From Limnohabitans_A sp048020265 (GTDB lineage Bacteria > Pseudomonadota > Gammaproteobacteria > Burkholderiales > Burkholderiaceae_C), in assembly GCF_048020265.1 (NCBI RefSeq), contig NZ_CP171843.1, positions 2,604,001 through 2,668,000 of the forward strand: a stretch of 64,000 bases of DNA, in the 5' to 3' direction. The translations under genes and the position numbers were made by a program. Shown here piece after piece: positions 25,755 to 33,034 of this stretch (its first letter is position 1; every line of letters starts with the position of its first letter). The notes beneath the pieces are model-generated. The model did no database searches and was not told where the DNA came from. It saw only the letters and a list, made by a program, of their open reading frames with translations.

Positions 25755-27473
25755 ATGTTGGCTCGTCAAATATGCGCACTGTCGTTAGCAGGCGCCTCTG
25801 TGATCCTTTCGGCATGTGGCGGCGGAGGCGGCAACAATGGCTCCCCTTCAAGTTTGCAAATTTCAGGAACAGCGGCCACCGGAGCTGCAATTTCTTATGG
25901 CACGGTCGAAGCCAAATGCAAAGTTGGGACAGGGACAGCCACGACCGACGCCACAGGCAGATACATCCTGAATATTGCATCCGGTGAACAGCCGTGCATT
26001 TTGCGCGCAACAGATCCAATTACATGGATGCAATTGCACTCGGTCGTTGAAGCTGGCGCCGACAGCGCAAACATCACCCCAGCAACCGATCTCGTGGTCG
26101 CCAATACTCTGAGCGAGAGACCCTCAACAGCGTTCGCTCGTTACGCAACAGACCAGCAACAAAAAATTACCGCTTTAAATATCAATGAAGCAGTTGCCCG
26201 AGTTCAAGCAGCCACTGCAGCGCTTGGTCCTGATGCGGACATGACTGGCGTAGACATCATGAAAGGCCATCTGCAAGCAGCAACAACGGAAAGCCCAGGT
26301 AATGCTGCTGACTCAAAAATAGATGCACTCATGGCTGCATTGACAGCAGCGGATAAAAAAATCTCTGATCTCTCAGCATTGTTGGCGACAACAACAAGTG
26401 GTTCAGATGCCGCCATGCAGCTCGCGACGTTTGTAGGCAGCGCGCGATATTCCTTGGATTCATGTCCGGCAGCACGCAGCGGCGACATATGGGTACTTGA
26501 TTTCCTCGGCAGCGAGCCAATTGGATTCCGGGTCAACTTTGATTCCATGACGCTCACGGATCTGACCAACAACAACTCTTCTGTGATGCATATTAAGCGG
26601 GACACGCAAAATGCGGTTATCCCGTGCGCCTTCACAGCCAATGTCAACTCCTCCGATGTGGAATTCAGAGTTACCAGTGGCGGCATTGGCATATGGAAAA
26701 ACGCAAATAACTTTGGCATCAGCGTTCCGGCTCAACGCTCTCAATCACTGAATGACATGGCCTTTGCAGGCACTTACCCGACGGCAGGGTTTTTACGTGA
26801 GCGTGACCAAGGTGGCAGAGCAGCTTTGCCGTTCAAATTCAAAATAAACCCAGATGGCAGCCTGCAAGGCTACGCTTGCGACTTGAACAGGGCAATCCCC
26901 GACTGCTCATTGCCACTGGACACAAACAACGCCAATAGGACCGCATGCACACCAATGTCCAACGGAACTTTGTCCTGCAGTTCTGCTGATGGGTTGCGCG
27001 CGACGGCCATCCTTTACACCACCGGAGGTCAGGCCAGCATGTTTATGGCGGTCACGCAAATGCCTATGAACGGTTACAACTTTGGCGGACTAATTGTCAT
27101 GACAAAAGCTTCACCTCTGCAACTGCCCATCACAGGACAGACTAACGCTGCAGGCAGCTCTTGGTATGCTGGGGTCGCACCTGCGTCCAACATGGTTGTA
27201 TCTGGAGACACCCATGCCGGACGTGTCGAATCCGTTGACACAAGTGCCAATTCATATGTAACGTCATCTGCTGCTACAACCACAACACATACGCGCTACA
27301 TCAACACACCCAGTGATGGCTTCTTATTGTCAAACGCTAGCAATGGTGCAAGCGGTATTTCCATAGGTTCCAACACCGGCTGGTCGATGACCATGGCAAA
27401 AAACAACGGAAGTACCGTTTACGATGGTTGGTATGTTTATGCGAGAGCACCAAAAATAAGCACTGCCAGATAA
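25755..27473 (+). CDS. Putative exported lipoprotein of unknown function
   Basis: A 572-residue protein not recognised as a member of a characterised family. Residues 1-21 form a lipoprotein signal with lipobox LSAC (Cys21), followed by a glycine/asparagine linker (CGGGGGNNGS), so it should be anchored to a membrane, probably the outer one. Residues 30-100 look like a small beta-rich domain (SGTAATGAAISYGTVEAKC) of the carboxypeptidase-regulatory-like kind often seen after such linkers. The rest is rich in serine, threonine and asparagine with scattered cysteine pairs. Base composition is visibly lower in GC than the neighbours and the upstream region is very AT-rich, which suggests horizontal acquisition. 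Confidence 0.8.
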   Translation: MLARQICALSLAGASVILSACGGGGGNNGSPSSLQISGTAATGAAISYGTVEAKCKVGTGTATTDATGRYILNIASGEQPCILRATDPITWMQLHSVVEAGADSANITPATDLVVANTLSERPSTAFARYATDQQQKITALNINEAVARVQAATAALGPDADMTGVDIMKGHLQAATTESPGNAADSKIDALMAALTAADKKISDLSALLATTTSGSDAAMQLATFVGSARYSLDSCPAARSGDIWVLDFLGSEPIGFRVNFDSMTLTDLTNNNSSVMHIKRDTQNAVIPCAFTANVNSSDVEFRVTSGGIGIWKNANNFGISVPAQRSQSLNDMAFAGTYPTAGFLRERDQGGRAALPFKFKINPDGSLQGYACDLNRAIPDCSLPLDTNNANRTACTPMSNGTLSCSSADGLRATAILYTTGGQASMFMAVTQMPMNGYNFGGLIVMTKASPLQLPITGQTNAAGSSWYAGVAPASNMVVSGDTHAGRVESVDTSANSYVTSSAATTTTHTRYINTPSDGFLLSNASNGASGISIGSNTGWSMTMAKNNGSTVYDGWYVYARAPKISTAR

Positions 27474-27568
27474 ATTAAACACACTCGAATCATCCTTAGA
27501 TGAAGCAACCAAACGGCGTGAGAAAATCACTCCGTTTTCATTCATACGGGCCTGTCCAGCCCAGCGCC

Positions 27569-28666
27569 ATGTCTTCTTCTGCATACCTCAGCTCCGCCAG
27601 CGCACACCGTGCCTACACGCTCAGCGATTTCGACTTCGAACTCCCGCCCCAACTGATTGCCCAGCACCCCGCCGCCGAACGCAGCGGCTCGCGGCTGCTC
27701 GATGGCTCGTCGGCCAAGGTGGTGGACCGCATCTTTCATGAATTACCCGGCTTGCTAAACGCAGGCGACCTGCTGGTGTTCAACGACACCAAGGTGGTCA
27801 AGGCGCGCATCTTTGGCGAGAAGGCGTCTGGCGGCAAACTCGAATTGCTGATCGAGCGTGTGCTGCCCGGCCACCAGGTGGTGGCGCACATGAAAGTGAG
27901 CAAAAAGCCACTGGTGGGCGGCAAGATGTTCCTGGCAGGCGGTGCCCGAAACGGTGGGTTTGATGCCGTGCTGCTGGGCCGCTGGCCCAATGAAAACGGC
28001 CAGCTGTTTCACCTGCAGCTGAGCGACGAGCCGCATGCCTTGATGGAAAAGCATGGGCACGTGCCGCTGCCCCCCTACATTGAACACACCGACACCGAAG
28101 AAGACGCCCAGCGCTACCAGACGGTGTTTGCGCGGGCCCCTGGTGCGGTGGCTGCGCCTACCGCCGCGCTGCACTTTGACGAAGGCGTACTGAACGCCCT
28201 GACAGCGCAAGGCGTGCAAACCGCCAGCGTGACGCTGCATGTGGGCGCTGGTACCTTCCAGCCCGTCAAAACCGAAAACATCGCTGAGCACACCATGCAC
28301 AGCGAATGGTATGAGGTCCCTGAGGCCACACAACAAGCCATTGCCGCTTGCAAAGCACGTGGCGGTCGGGTGGTCGCAGTGGGCACAACCACGGTGCGCA
28401 CGCTGGAATCGTGGGCCAAGTTCAAGCAGTCCAGCGGCGACACGCAGATTTTCATCACGCCAGGCTTTGAGTTCCAGGTGGTGGACCGCCTGATCACCAA
28501 CTTCCACCTGCCCAAGAGCACGCTGATGATGCTGGTCAGCGCTTTTGCGGGCTACGAGCACATCATGGGCCTGTACCGCCACGCGATCGCGCAGCAGTAC
28601 CGGTTTTTCAGCTACGGCGATGCGATGCTGCTGACGCGCAACACGCTTGAATCTCAGTCCAACTGA
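27569..28666 (+). CDS. queA: tRNA preQ1(34) S-adenosylmethionine ribosyltransferase-isomerase
   Basis: A 365-residue enzyme that transfers and isomerises the ribosyl part of SAM onto preQ1 in tRNA, making epoxyqueuosine. It has the N-terminal YTLSDFDFELPPQLIAQHP, LLVFNDTKVVKARIFG, then PTAALHFDEGVL, TLHVGAGTFQPV and TNFHLPKSTLMMLVSAFAG. ATG 27569 gives the usual short N-terminus. Its partner tgt normally follows directly, but here the two are separated by about 3.1 kb of oxygenase and regulator genes. Its last 13 bp overlap the end of the convergent Rieske ferredoxin gene. Confidence 0.96.
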   Translation: MSSSAYLSSASAHRAYTLSDFDFELPPQLIAQHPAAERSGSRLLDGSSAKVVDRIFHELPGLLNAGDLLVFNDTKVVKARIFGEKASGGKLELLIERVLPGHQVVAHMKVSKKPLVGGKMFLAGGARNGGFDAVLLGRWPNENGQLFHLQLSDEPHALMEKHGHVPLPPYIEHTDTEEDAQRYQTVFARAPGAVAAPTAALHFDEGVLNALTAQGVQTASVTLHVGAGTFQPVKTENIAEHTMHSEWYEVPEATQQAIAACKARGGRVVAVGTTTVRTLESWAKFKQSSGDTQIFITPGFEFQVVDRLITNFHLPKSTLMMLVSAFAGYEHIMGLYRHAIAQQYRFFSYGDAMLLTRNTLESQSN

Positions 28667-28971
28667 AGAAACACCCGCCCACCCTCCACCTTGACGGGCC
28701 AGGTCTTGGCGGGTTCTGTGGCCGGGCCGCAGGCCACCGAGCCGTCACGCAAGCTGAACTGGGCCTGGTGGAAGGGGCATTCCACATGGTCGCCTTCCAC
28801 AAAGCCGTCGCACAGCTTGGCATTGCCGTGTGTGCACAGGTTGTTGATGGCGAACACTTCGCCGTCCACGCTGAACAGGGCAATGTCTTGCCCCTCTGGG
28901 CTCACGGCGATGCCCGCGCCTTCAAACAAATCGGCCTCGGCGGCCACGTCGGTCCAGTTTGTCATGGTCAT
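28654..28971 (-). CDS. Rieske-type [2Fe-2S] ferredoxin of an aromatic oxygenase
   Basis: A 105-residue electron carrier. The Rieske cluster ligands are Cys46-His48 (CTHG) and Cys65-His68 (CPFH), with 16 residues between the pairs, as in ferredoxins of naphthalene/salicylate-type systems. It would pass electrons from a reductase to the terminal oxygenase encoded just upstream. ATG 28971 overlaps the small-subunit stop as ATGA; ATG 28965 is an alternative. No reductase gene is found beside it. NagAb or AndAb are the closest named analogues I can think of; that is recall, not alignment. Confidence 0.9.
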   Translation of the reverse strand: MTMTNWTDVAAEADLFEGAGIAVSPEGQDIALFSVDGEVFAINNLCTHGNAKLCDGFVEGDHVECPFHQAQFSLRDGSVACGPATEPAKTWPVKVEGGRVFLQLD

Positions 28972-29441
28972 ATCGGGTAAATGATGGCGTTGGGGATCAT
29001 TTCGCTGTCGTACACGCACAGGCGTTCAGCGAACTTGAGGCCTTCGGGGGTTTGCACGAGGGTGTCGATGTAGCGGCCCACATTGAACACGGTGCTTTCC
29101 TTGTCGAGCTTGGTGCGGAACACCGCGTAATTGGCTTCGGCGTGGATGCGACCGTCCTCCACCTTTCGCACCACGGGTGCACCCACCACATGCCGCTGGT
29201 AATACGGGTCGTGGTAGAGCGTTTCTTGGATGCCGTACACGCGGTCTTTCAGCATGCCTTTGCTGGTGAACGACAGCGTGCACAGCGGAAAGCCGCGCTC
29301 GTGGTTTTCACGCGGGATGAGTTTGTACACGCATTGCTCGGTGAAAAATTCGGGCCACAAATCCCACTGGCCGCTGTCCACGGCCAGGGCGTAATCGGCG
29401 TACAGCCGGCTCAAGGCCATGTGGGTTTCAAAGCTCACCAT
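28968..29441 (-). CDS. Aromatic-ring-hydroxylating dioxygenase beta subunit
   Basis: A 157-residue protein with the cone-shaped SnoaL-like fold of ring-hydroxylase small subunits, which holds the alpha subunits in an alpha3beta3 assembly. Recognisable parts are LYADYALAVDSGQWDLWPEFFTEQ near the start and VYGIQETLYHDPYYQRHVV in the middle, given as positional anchors. The ATG at 29441 lies 2 bp past the large-subunit stop and 7 nt after GGAGG, so it is preferred to TTG 29447. It resembles NagH-type subunits. Confidence 0.9.
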   Translation of the reverse strand: MVSFETHMALSRLYADYALAVDSGQWDLWPEFFTEQCVYKLIPRENHERGFPLCTLSFTSKGMLKDRVYGIQETLYHDPYYQRHVVGAPVVRKVEDGRIHAEANYAVFRTKLDKESTVFNVGRYIDTLVQTPEGLKFAERLCVYDSEMIPNAIIYPI

Positions 29442-29443
29442 GG

Positions 29444-30709
29444 TCAAGCCTCCATCACTTTGCGCCAGTAGGCGTACATGCCCCGGATCAGGGTCTCGGT
29501 CACCATGTGGTCGGTCTCGCCCACATCGCGCCCGCCCAGTTCCACCAGCATGCGGTGTTCGGGCTTGGTCTCGAAGGCCTGCTGCGAGAACTCGATCACC
29601 TCACCGTCGTCGGCGCTCACAAAACCCGCCGGGCCAAACAGGTTGGACTGGCGCAAGCGGCGCTCGGTCATCTCGGGCGTGTCGTCTTCAAAGCCGAAGT
29701 GCGTCCACACAAAGTCAAACGCACCATGCCCGTCGGGCTGGATGTGCCGCGTGGACACGCTGTTGACCTGCTGCTGAAAAATCACGCTCGGGAACAGCGT
29801 CATCATCACCGCCGTGGGCATCTGCTCTTCCATCTGCCACCAGCCCTCGGGCACGATGTCCAGAAAACTGGCGTCGTGCAACTGCATGCTTTCCTTGAAG
29901 CTGCTCACCTGCGTGACCTGCGCCGCAGCGCCCGTGGCCTGGCCCGCGCTGCCACGGGTCGAGATCATGGCGGCGTGGCGGTGGTGCGCGTCCATGCGCA
30001 GCTCGCTCTTGTTGTCGGCACGCCAAAGGCCAAAGGTCACAAACCAGGTGTGCAGCAAACCCGGGTGATAAGGGTCCTTGATGTTCTCCTGCATCAGCTT
30101 CCAGTTGCCCGGGATGCGCTGACGGTTGTAGCCCAGCACCACCAGCTTGCGGCCGTTGAACAGGCGGTCAAAGTATTTCAGGATGGTCGGGCCCATGAAG
30201 TCTTCGAGCGACTCCACGGCAGGGTCAAACGACGCGAACACCACGCCGCCGCGCGTGGCCACTTTCAGGGCCGTGAGGCCGTGGTCCTTGGGGTCAAAGT
30301 CGGCGGGCATGCCGCCATTGACCTTGCCGTCCTGGCGCACGCCGCGCCGGAAAGGCACGCCCTGCAAGTCGCCCTTGAGGCTGTAGCTCCACTGGTGGTA
30401 GGGGCAGACAAACTCTTTTTTGTTGCCATGGCGCTCGCGGCAAAACTGCATGCCCCGGTGCGCGCAGACGTTCTCGACCACATGAATCTGGCCGTCGGCG
30501 GCCCGCGTCATGATGACCGAGCGCTCACCCACCACCGTGCGCTTGAAATCGCCGGGGTTCGGGATCTCGGCCTCCAGGCCCACATAACTCCAGTGGCTTT
30601 TGTAAAAGAAGCGCTCCAGCTCCTTCTTGTGCCGGTCTTCGTCGGTGTACACGGCAAACGGAACGCGGCTGGTGCCTTCCGTTTCCCAGTGGATGGGATG
30701 CTCGGTCAC
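29444..30709 (-). CDS. Rieske non-heme iron oxygenase, large subunit (salicylate-hydroxylase-like)
   Basis: A 421-residue terminal oxygenase subunit. The N-terminal Rieske domain has Cys82-His84 (VCAHRGMQF) and Cys102-His105 (VCPYHQWSYS). The catalytic mononuclear iron site shows Asp212, His215 and His220 (KDPYHPGLLHT). The overall look, and the pairing with a NahR/NagR-like regulator, recall NagG of salicylate 5-hydroxylase and AndAc of anthranilate dioxygenase; the substrate cannot be decided from sequence. The start is GTG 30709, 5 nt after AAGGAG. It is the first gene of a three-gene unit without its own reductase. Confidence 0.92.
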   Translation of the reverse strand: MTEHPIHWETEGTSRVPFAVYTDEDRHKKELERFFYKSHWSYVGLEAEIPNPGDFKRTVVGERSVIMTRAADGQIHVVENVCAHRGMQFCRERHGNKKEFVCPYHQWSYSLKGDLQGVPFRRGVRQDGKVNGGMPADFDPKDHGLTALKVATRGGVVFASFDPAVESLEDFMGPTILKYFDRLFNGRKLVVLGYNRQRIPGNWKLMQENIKDPYHPGLLHTWFVTFGLWRADNKSELRMDAHHRHAAMISTRGSAGQATGAAAQVTQVSSFKESMQLHDASFLDIVPEGWWQMEEQMPTAVMMTLFPSVIFQQQVNSVSTRHIQPDGHGAFDFVWTHFGFEDDTPEMTERRLRQSNLFGPAGFVSADDGEVIEFSQQAFETKPEHRMLVELGGRDVGETDHMVTETLIRGMYAYWRKVMEA

Positions 30710-30750
30710 GGTGTCTCCTTCAAATACTTGATGCACATCATGTCGCCGCC

Positions 30751-30790
30751 TTCGAATTCCGTAAATCGAAACTCAAAGATAATCATTATC
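30751..30790. promoter_or_regulatory. Divergent promoter region with two dyads, one Fur-like
   Basis: The 104 bp between the oxygenase genes and the NahR-like regulator hold two inverted repeats. TTCGA and TCGAA, 10 bp apart (30751-30770), have the interrupted-dyad form of LysR-type sites. A perfect GATAATCATTATC palindrome (30778-30790) equals the core of the 7-1-7 Fur box. Binding proteins are inferred from form only. Confidence 0.5.
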
Positions 30791-30813
30791 CGAATTTCAA
30801 ATAACACTGCGCC

Positions 30814-31749
30814 ATGGAACTCGCCCGACTCGACCTCAACCTGCTGCTGGTGTTTCACCACCTGCTGCGGGAAAAACGCGTCTCGGCCGTGGCCACAGTG
30901 CTGGGCATGAGCCAGCCCGCTGTCAGCAGCGCATTGGGTCGTTTGCGGACGAGCCTGGACGACGAGCTGTTTTTGCGCACCCAGCAGGGCATGGCCCCCA
31001 CACCGTATGCCCTGCAACTGGCCGAGCCAGTGGCCACCGCGCTCGATGGCCTGCAACAAGCGCTGAACGTGCGCGCCGCGTTTGACACAGCCACCAGCGA
31101 ACGCCGCTTCACCCTGGCCATGACCGATGTGGGCGAGATGTATTTCCTGCCCGTGCTGATGGACGCGCTCGCCCAAACCGCCCCCGGTGTCACCCTCCAG
31201 GTGGTGGCCGTGACCAGCGCCAGCCTGGGGGCCGACATGGCGTCTGGCCGCACCGACCTGGCGCTGGGCCTGCTGCCGCAATTGCAGGCGGGTTTTTTCC
31301 AGCAAGCGCTGTTTCGCCAGCCTTATGTGTGCCTCATGCGCGAAGGGCACCCGCTGGCCGCTGCGCCCAGCTTGACGCTGGCCGACTTTGCCGCCGCCAG
31401 CCATGTGCGGGTGATTGCAGCAGGCACGGGGCATGGCCGGGTGGATGAAGCGCTGGAGCGCCAGGGCCTGCAACGGCGCATTCGCCTCACGGTGCCACAC
31501 TACGTGGCCCTGGGCGATGTGCTAGGGCATTCGGACCTGATCGCCACGGTGCCCGACCGTTTTGCGCAACGCGTCACCACACCTTTTAGCCTGACCACGC
31601 GGCCATTGCCGCTGGCGGTGGACGGCAGCGTGATCCACCAGTTCTGGCACGCCCGTCTGCACAAAGACCCCGGGCATCAATGGCTGCGCGAGTTGGTCGC
31701 GCAATGCTTTGGTGATGGCAGCAAGGCCTGCGCAGAACAAATGGCCTGA
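30814..31749 (+). CDS. NahR/NagR-like LysR-family regulator
   Basis: A 311-residue LysR-type regulator, divergent from the Rieske oxygenase genes. The N-terminus LARLDLNLLLVFHHLLREKRVS, the helix-turn-helix LGMSQPAVSSALGRLR and FLRTQQGMAPTPYA are characteristic of the NahR/NagR/NtdR branch, whose members respond to salicylate or nitroaromatic compounds. Further shared segments are FTLAMTDVGEMYFLP, DLALGLLPQLQAGFFQ and HVRVIAAGTGHG. It most likely activates the divergent operon with an aromatic-acid effector. It reads into tgt with 63 bp between. Confidence 0.9.
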   Translation: MELARLDLNLLLVFHHLLREKRVSAVATVLGMSQPAVSSALGRLRTSLDDELFLRTQQGMAPTPYALQLAEPVATALDGLQQALNVRAAFDTATSERRFTLAMTDVGEMYFLPVLMDALAQTAPGVTLQVVAVTSASLGADMASGRTDLALGLLPQLQAGFFQQALFRQPYVCLMREGHPLAAAPSLTLADFAAASHVRVIAAGTGHGRVDEALERQGLQRRIRLTVPHYVALGDVLGHSDLIATVPDRFAQRVTTPFSLTTRPLPLAVDGSVIHQFWHARLHKDPGHQWLRELVAQCFGDGSKACAEQMA

Positions 31750-31812
31750 ATTTTTTGGAGAATCACTCCGGGGGTGTGCTCCTACAATTCAGGCCTCAGC
31801 TTTAGGCCTTAC

Positions 31813-32985
31813 ATGCTCCAATTCGACCTGCTCAAAACCGACCCCTCCAGCCACGCCCGCCGAGGGACCCTGACGCTGAACCATGGTGTGGTGCAAACGC
31901 CCATCTTCATGCCGGTGGGAACCTACGGCACCGTCAAAGGTGTGATGCCGCGCAGCTTGCACGAGATGGGGGCTCAGATCATTTTGGGCAACACCTTCCA
32001 CCTGTGGATGCGCCCGGGGCTGGACATCATGAAAGGCTTTGGCGGCCTGCACCAGTTTGAGAAGTGGGACAAACCCATCCTGACCGACTCGGGCGGGTTT
32101 CAGGTCTGGTCGCTGGGCGAGATGCGCAAGATCACTGAAGAAGGCGTGACCTTTGCATCTCCCGTGAACGGCGACAAGCTGTTCATGTCGCCCGAAGTGA
32201 GCATGCAGATCCAGACCATCCTGAACTCGGACATCGTGATGCAGCTCGACGAGTGCACGCCTTACGAGACCAAGGGCCACCTGACGACCGAAGCCGAAGC
32301 GCGCAAATCGATGGAGATGAGCCGCCGCTGGGCTGTGCGCAGCAAGGACGAGTTCGCACGGCTGGAAAACCCCAACGCGCTGTTTGGCATCGTGCAAGGC
32401 GGCATGTTCGAGAACCTGCGTCAGGAGTCGCTGGAAGCGCTGGTGGAGATGGACTTCCCCGGTTATGCGATTGGCGGTGTGAGCGTGGGCGAGCCCAAGG
32501 ACCTGATGCTGCAGATCATGGCGCACACGCCGCACCGCCTGCCCGCACACAAGCCGCGCTACCTGATGGGCGTGGGCACACCCGAAGATCTGGTGCAGGG
32601 GGTGGCCGATGGCGTGGACATGTTCGACTGCGTGATGCCCACCCGCAACGCCCGAAACGGCACGGTGTTCACCCGCTTTGGCGACCTGAAGTTGCGCAAC
32701 GCCCGCCACAAAACCGACCCGCAACCACTGGACAGCACTTGCACCTGCCACGCCTGCGCGGGTGCATCGGGGGTCTCATGGGACCAGGGCGGCCGTGATG
32801 GATTTAGCCGCGCCTACCTGCACCACCTGGACCGCTGCGGCGAAATGCTCGGCCCCATGCTGACCACCATCCACAACCTGCACTATTACCTGAACCTGAT
32901 GCGCGAGGTGCGTGAATCGCTGGACGCGGGCCAGTTCTCGCAGTTCCGGGCGCAGTTCAAGACGGATCGGGCACGCGGGGTCTGA
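31813..32985 (+). CDS. tgt: tRNA-guanine transglycosylase
   Basis: A 390-residue enzyme that exchanges guanine 34 for preQ1 in tRNAs with GUN anticodons. It has GVMPRSLHEMGAQIILGNTFHL, the catalytic DSGGFQVWSL, IVQGGMFENLRQESLEAL, GYAIGGVSVGEP and the nucleophile-bearing MFDCVMPTRNARNG. The zinc site is formed by the CTCHAC cysteines and a later histidine. ATG 31813 yields the normal N-terminus; an upstream extension is unlikely. A TACAAT hexamer lies about 30 bp upstream of the start. Confidence 0.96.
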   Translation: MLQFDLLKTDPSSHARRGTLTLNHGVVQTPIFMPVGTYGTVKGVMPRSLHEMGAQIILGNTFHLWMRPGLDIMKGFGGLHQFEKWDKPILTDSGGFQVWSLGEMRKITEEGVTFASPVNGDKLFMSPEVSMQIQTILNSDIVMQLDECTPYETKGHLTTEAEARKSMEMSRRWAVRSKDEFARLENPNALFGIVQGGMFENLRQESLEALVEMDFPGYAIGGVSVGEPKDLMLQIMAHTPHRLPAHKPRYLMGVGTPEDLVQGVADGVDMFDCVMPTRNARNGTVFTRFGDLKLRNARHKTDPQPLDSTCTCHACAGASGVSWDQGGRDGFSRAYLHHLDRCGEMLGPMLTTIHNLHYYLNLMREVRESLDAGQFSQFRAQFKTDRARGV

Positions 32986-32992
32986 GGCATTT

Positions 32993-33034
32993 ATCCTTGC
33001 AAATCATGGAATGAAACTCCATAATTACAAGGAT
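32993..33034 (+). promoter_or_regulatory. Promoter with nested palindrome; likely leaderless start
   Basis: TTGCAA (32997-33002) and CATAAT (33020-33025) are 17 bp apart, and the ATG of the ATPase gene begins 8 nt after the -10 box, so the predicted transcript starts at or next to the start codon. The same stretch contains two nested inverted repeats: ATCCTTG/CAAGGAT outside (32993-32999 and 33028-33034) and ATGGA/TCCAT inside (33006-33010 and 33018-33022). This looks like an operator covering the whole promoter. Confidence 0.6.
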
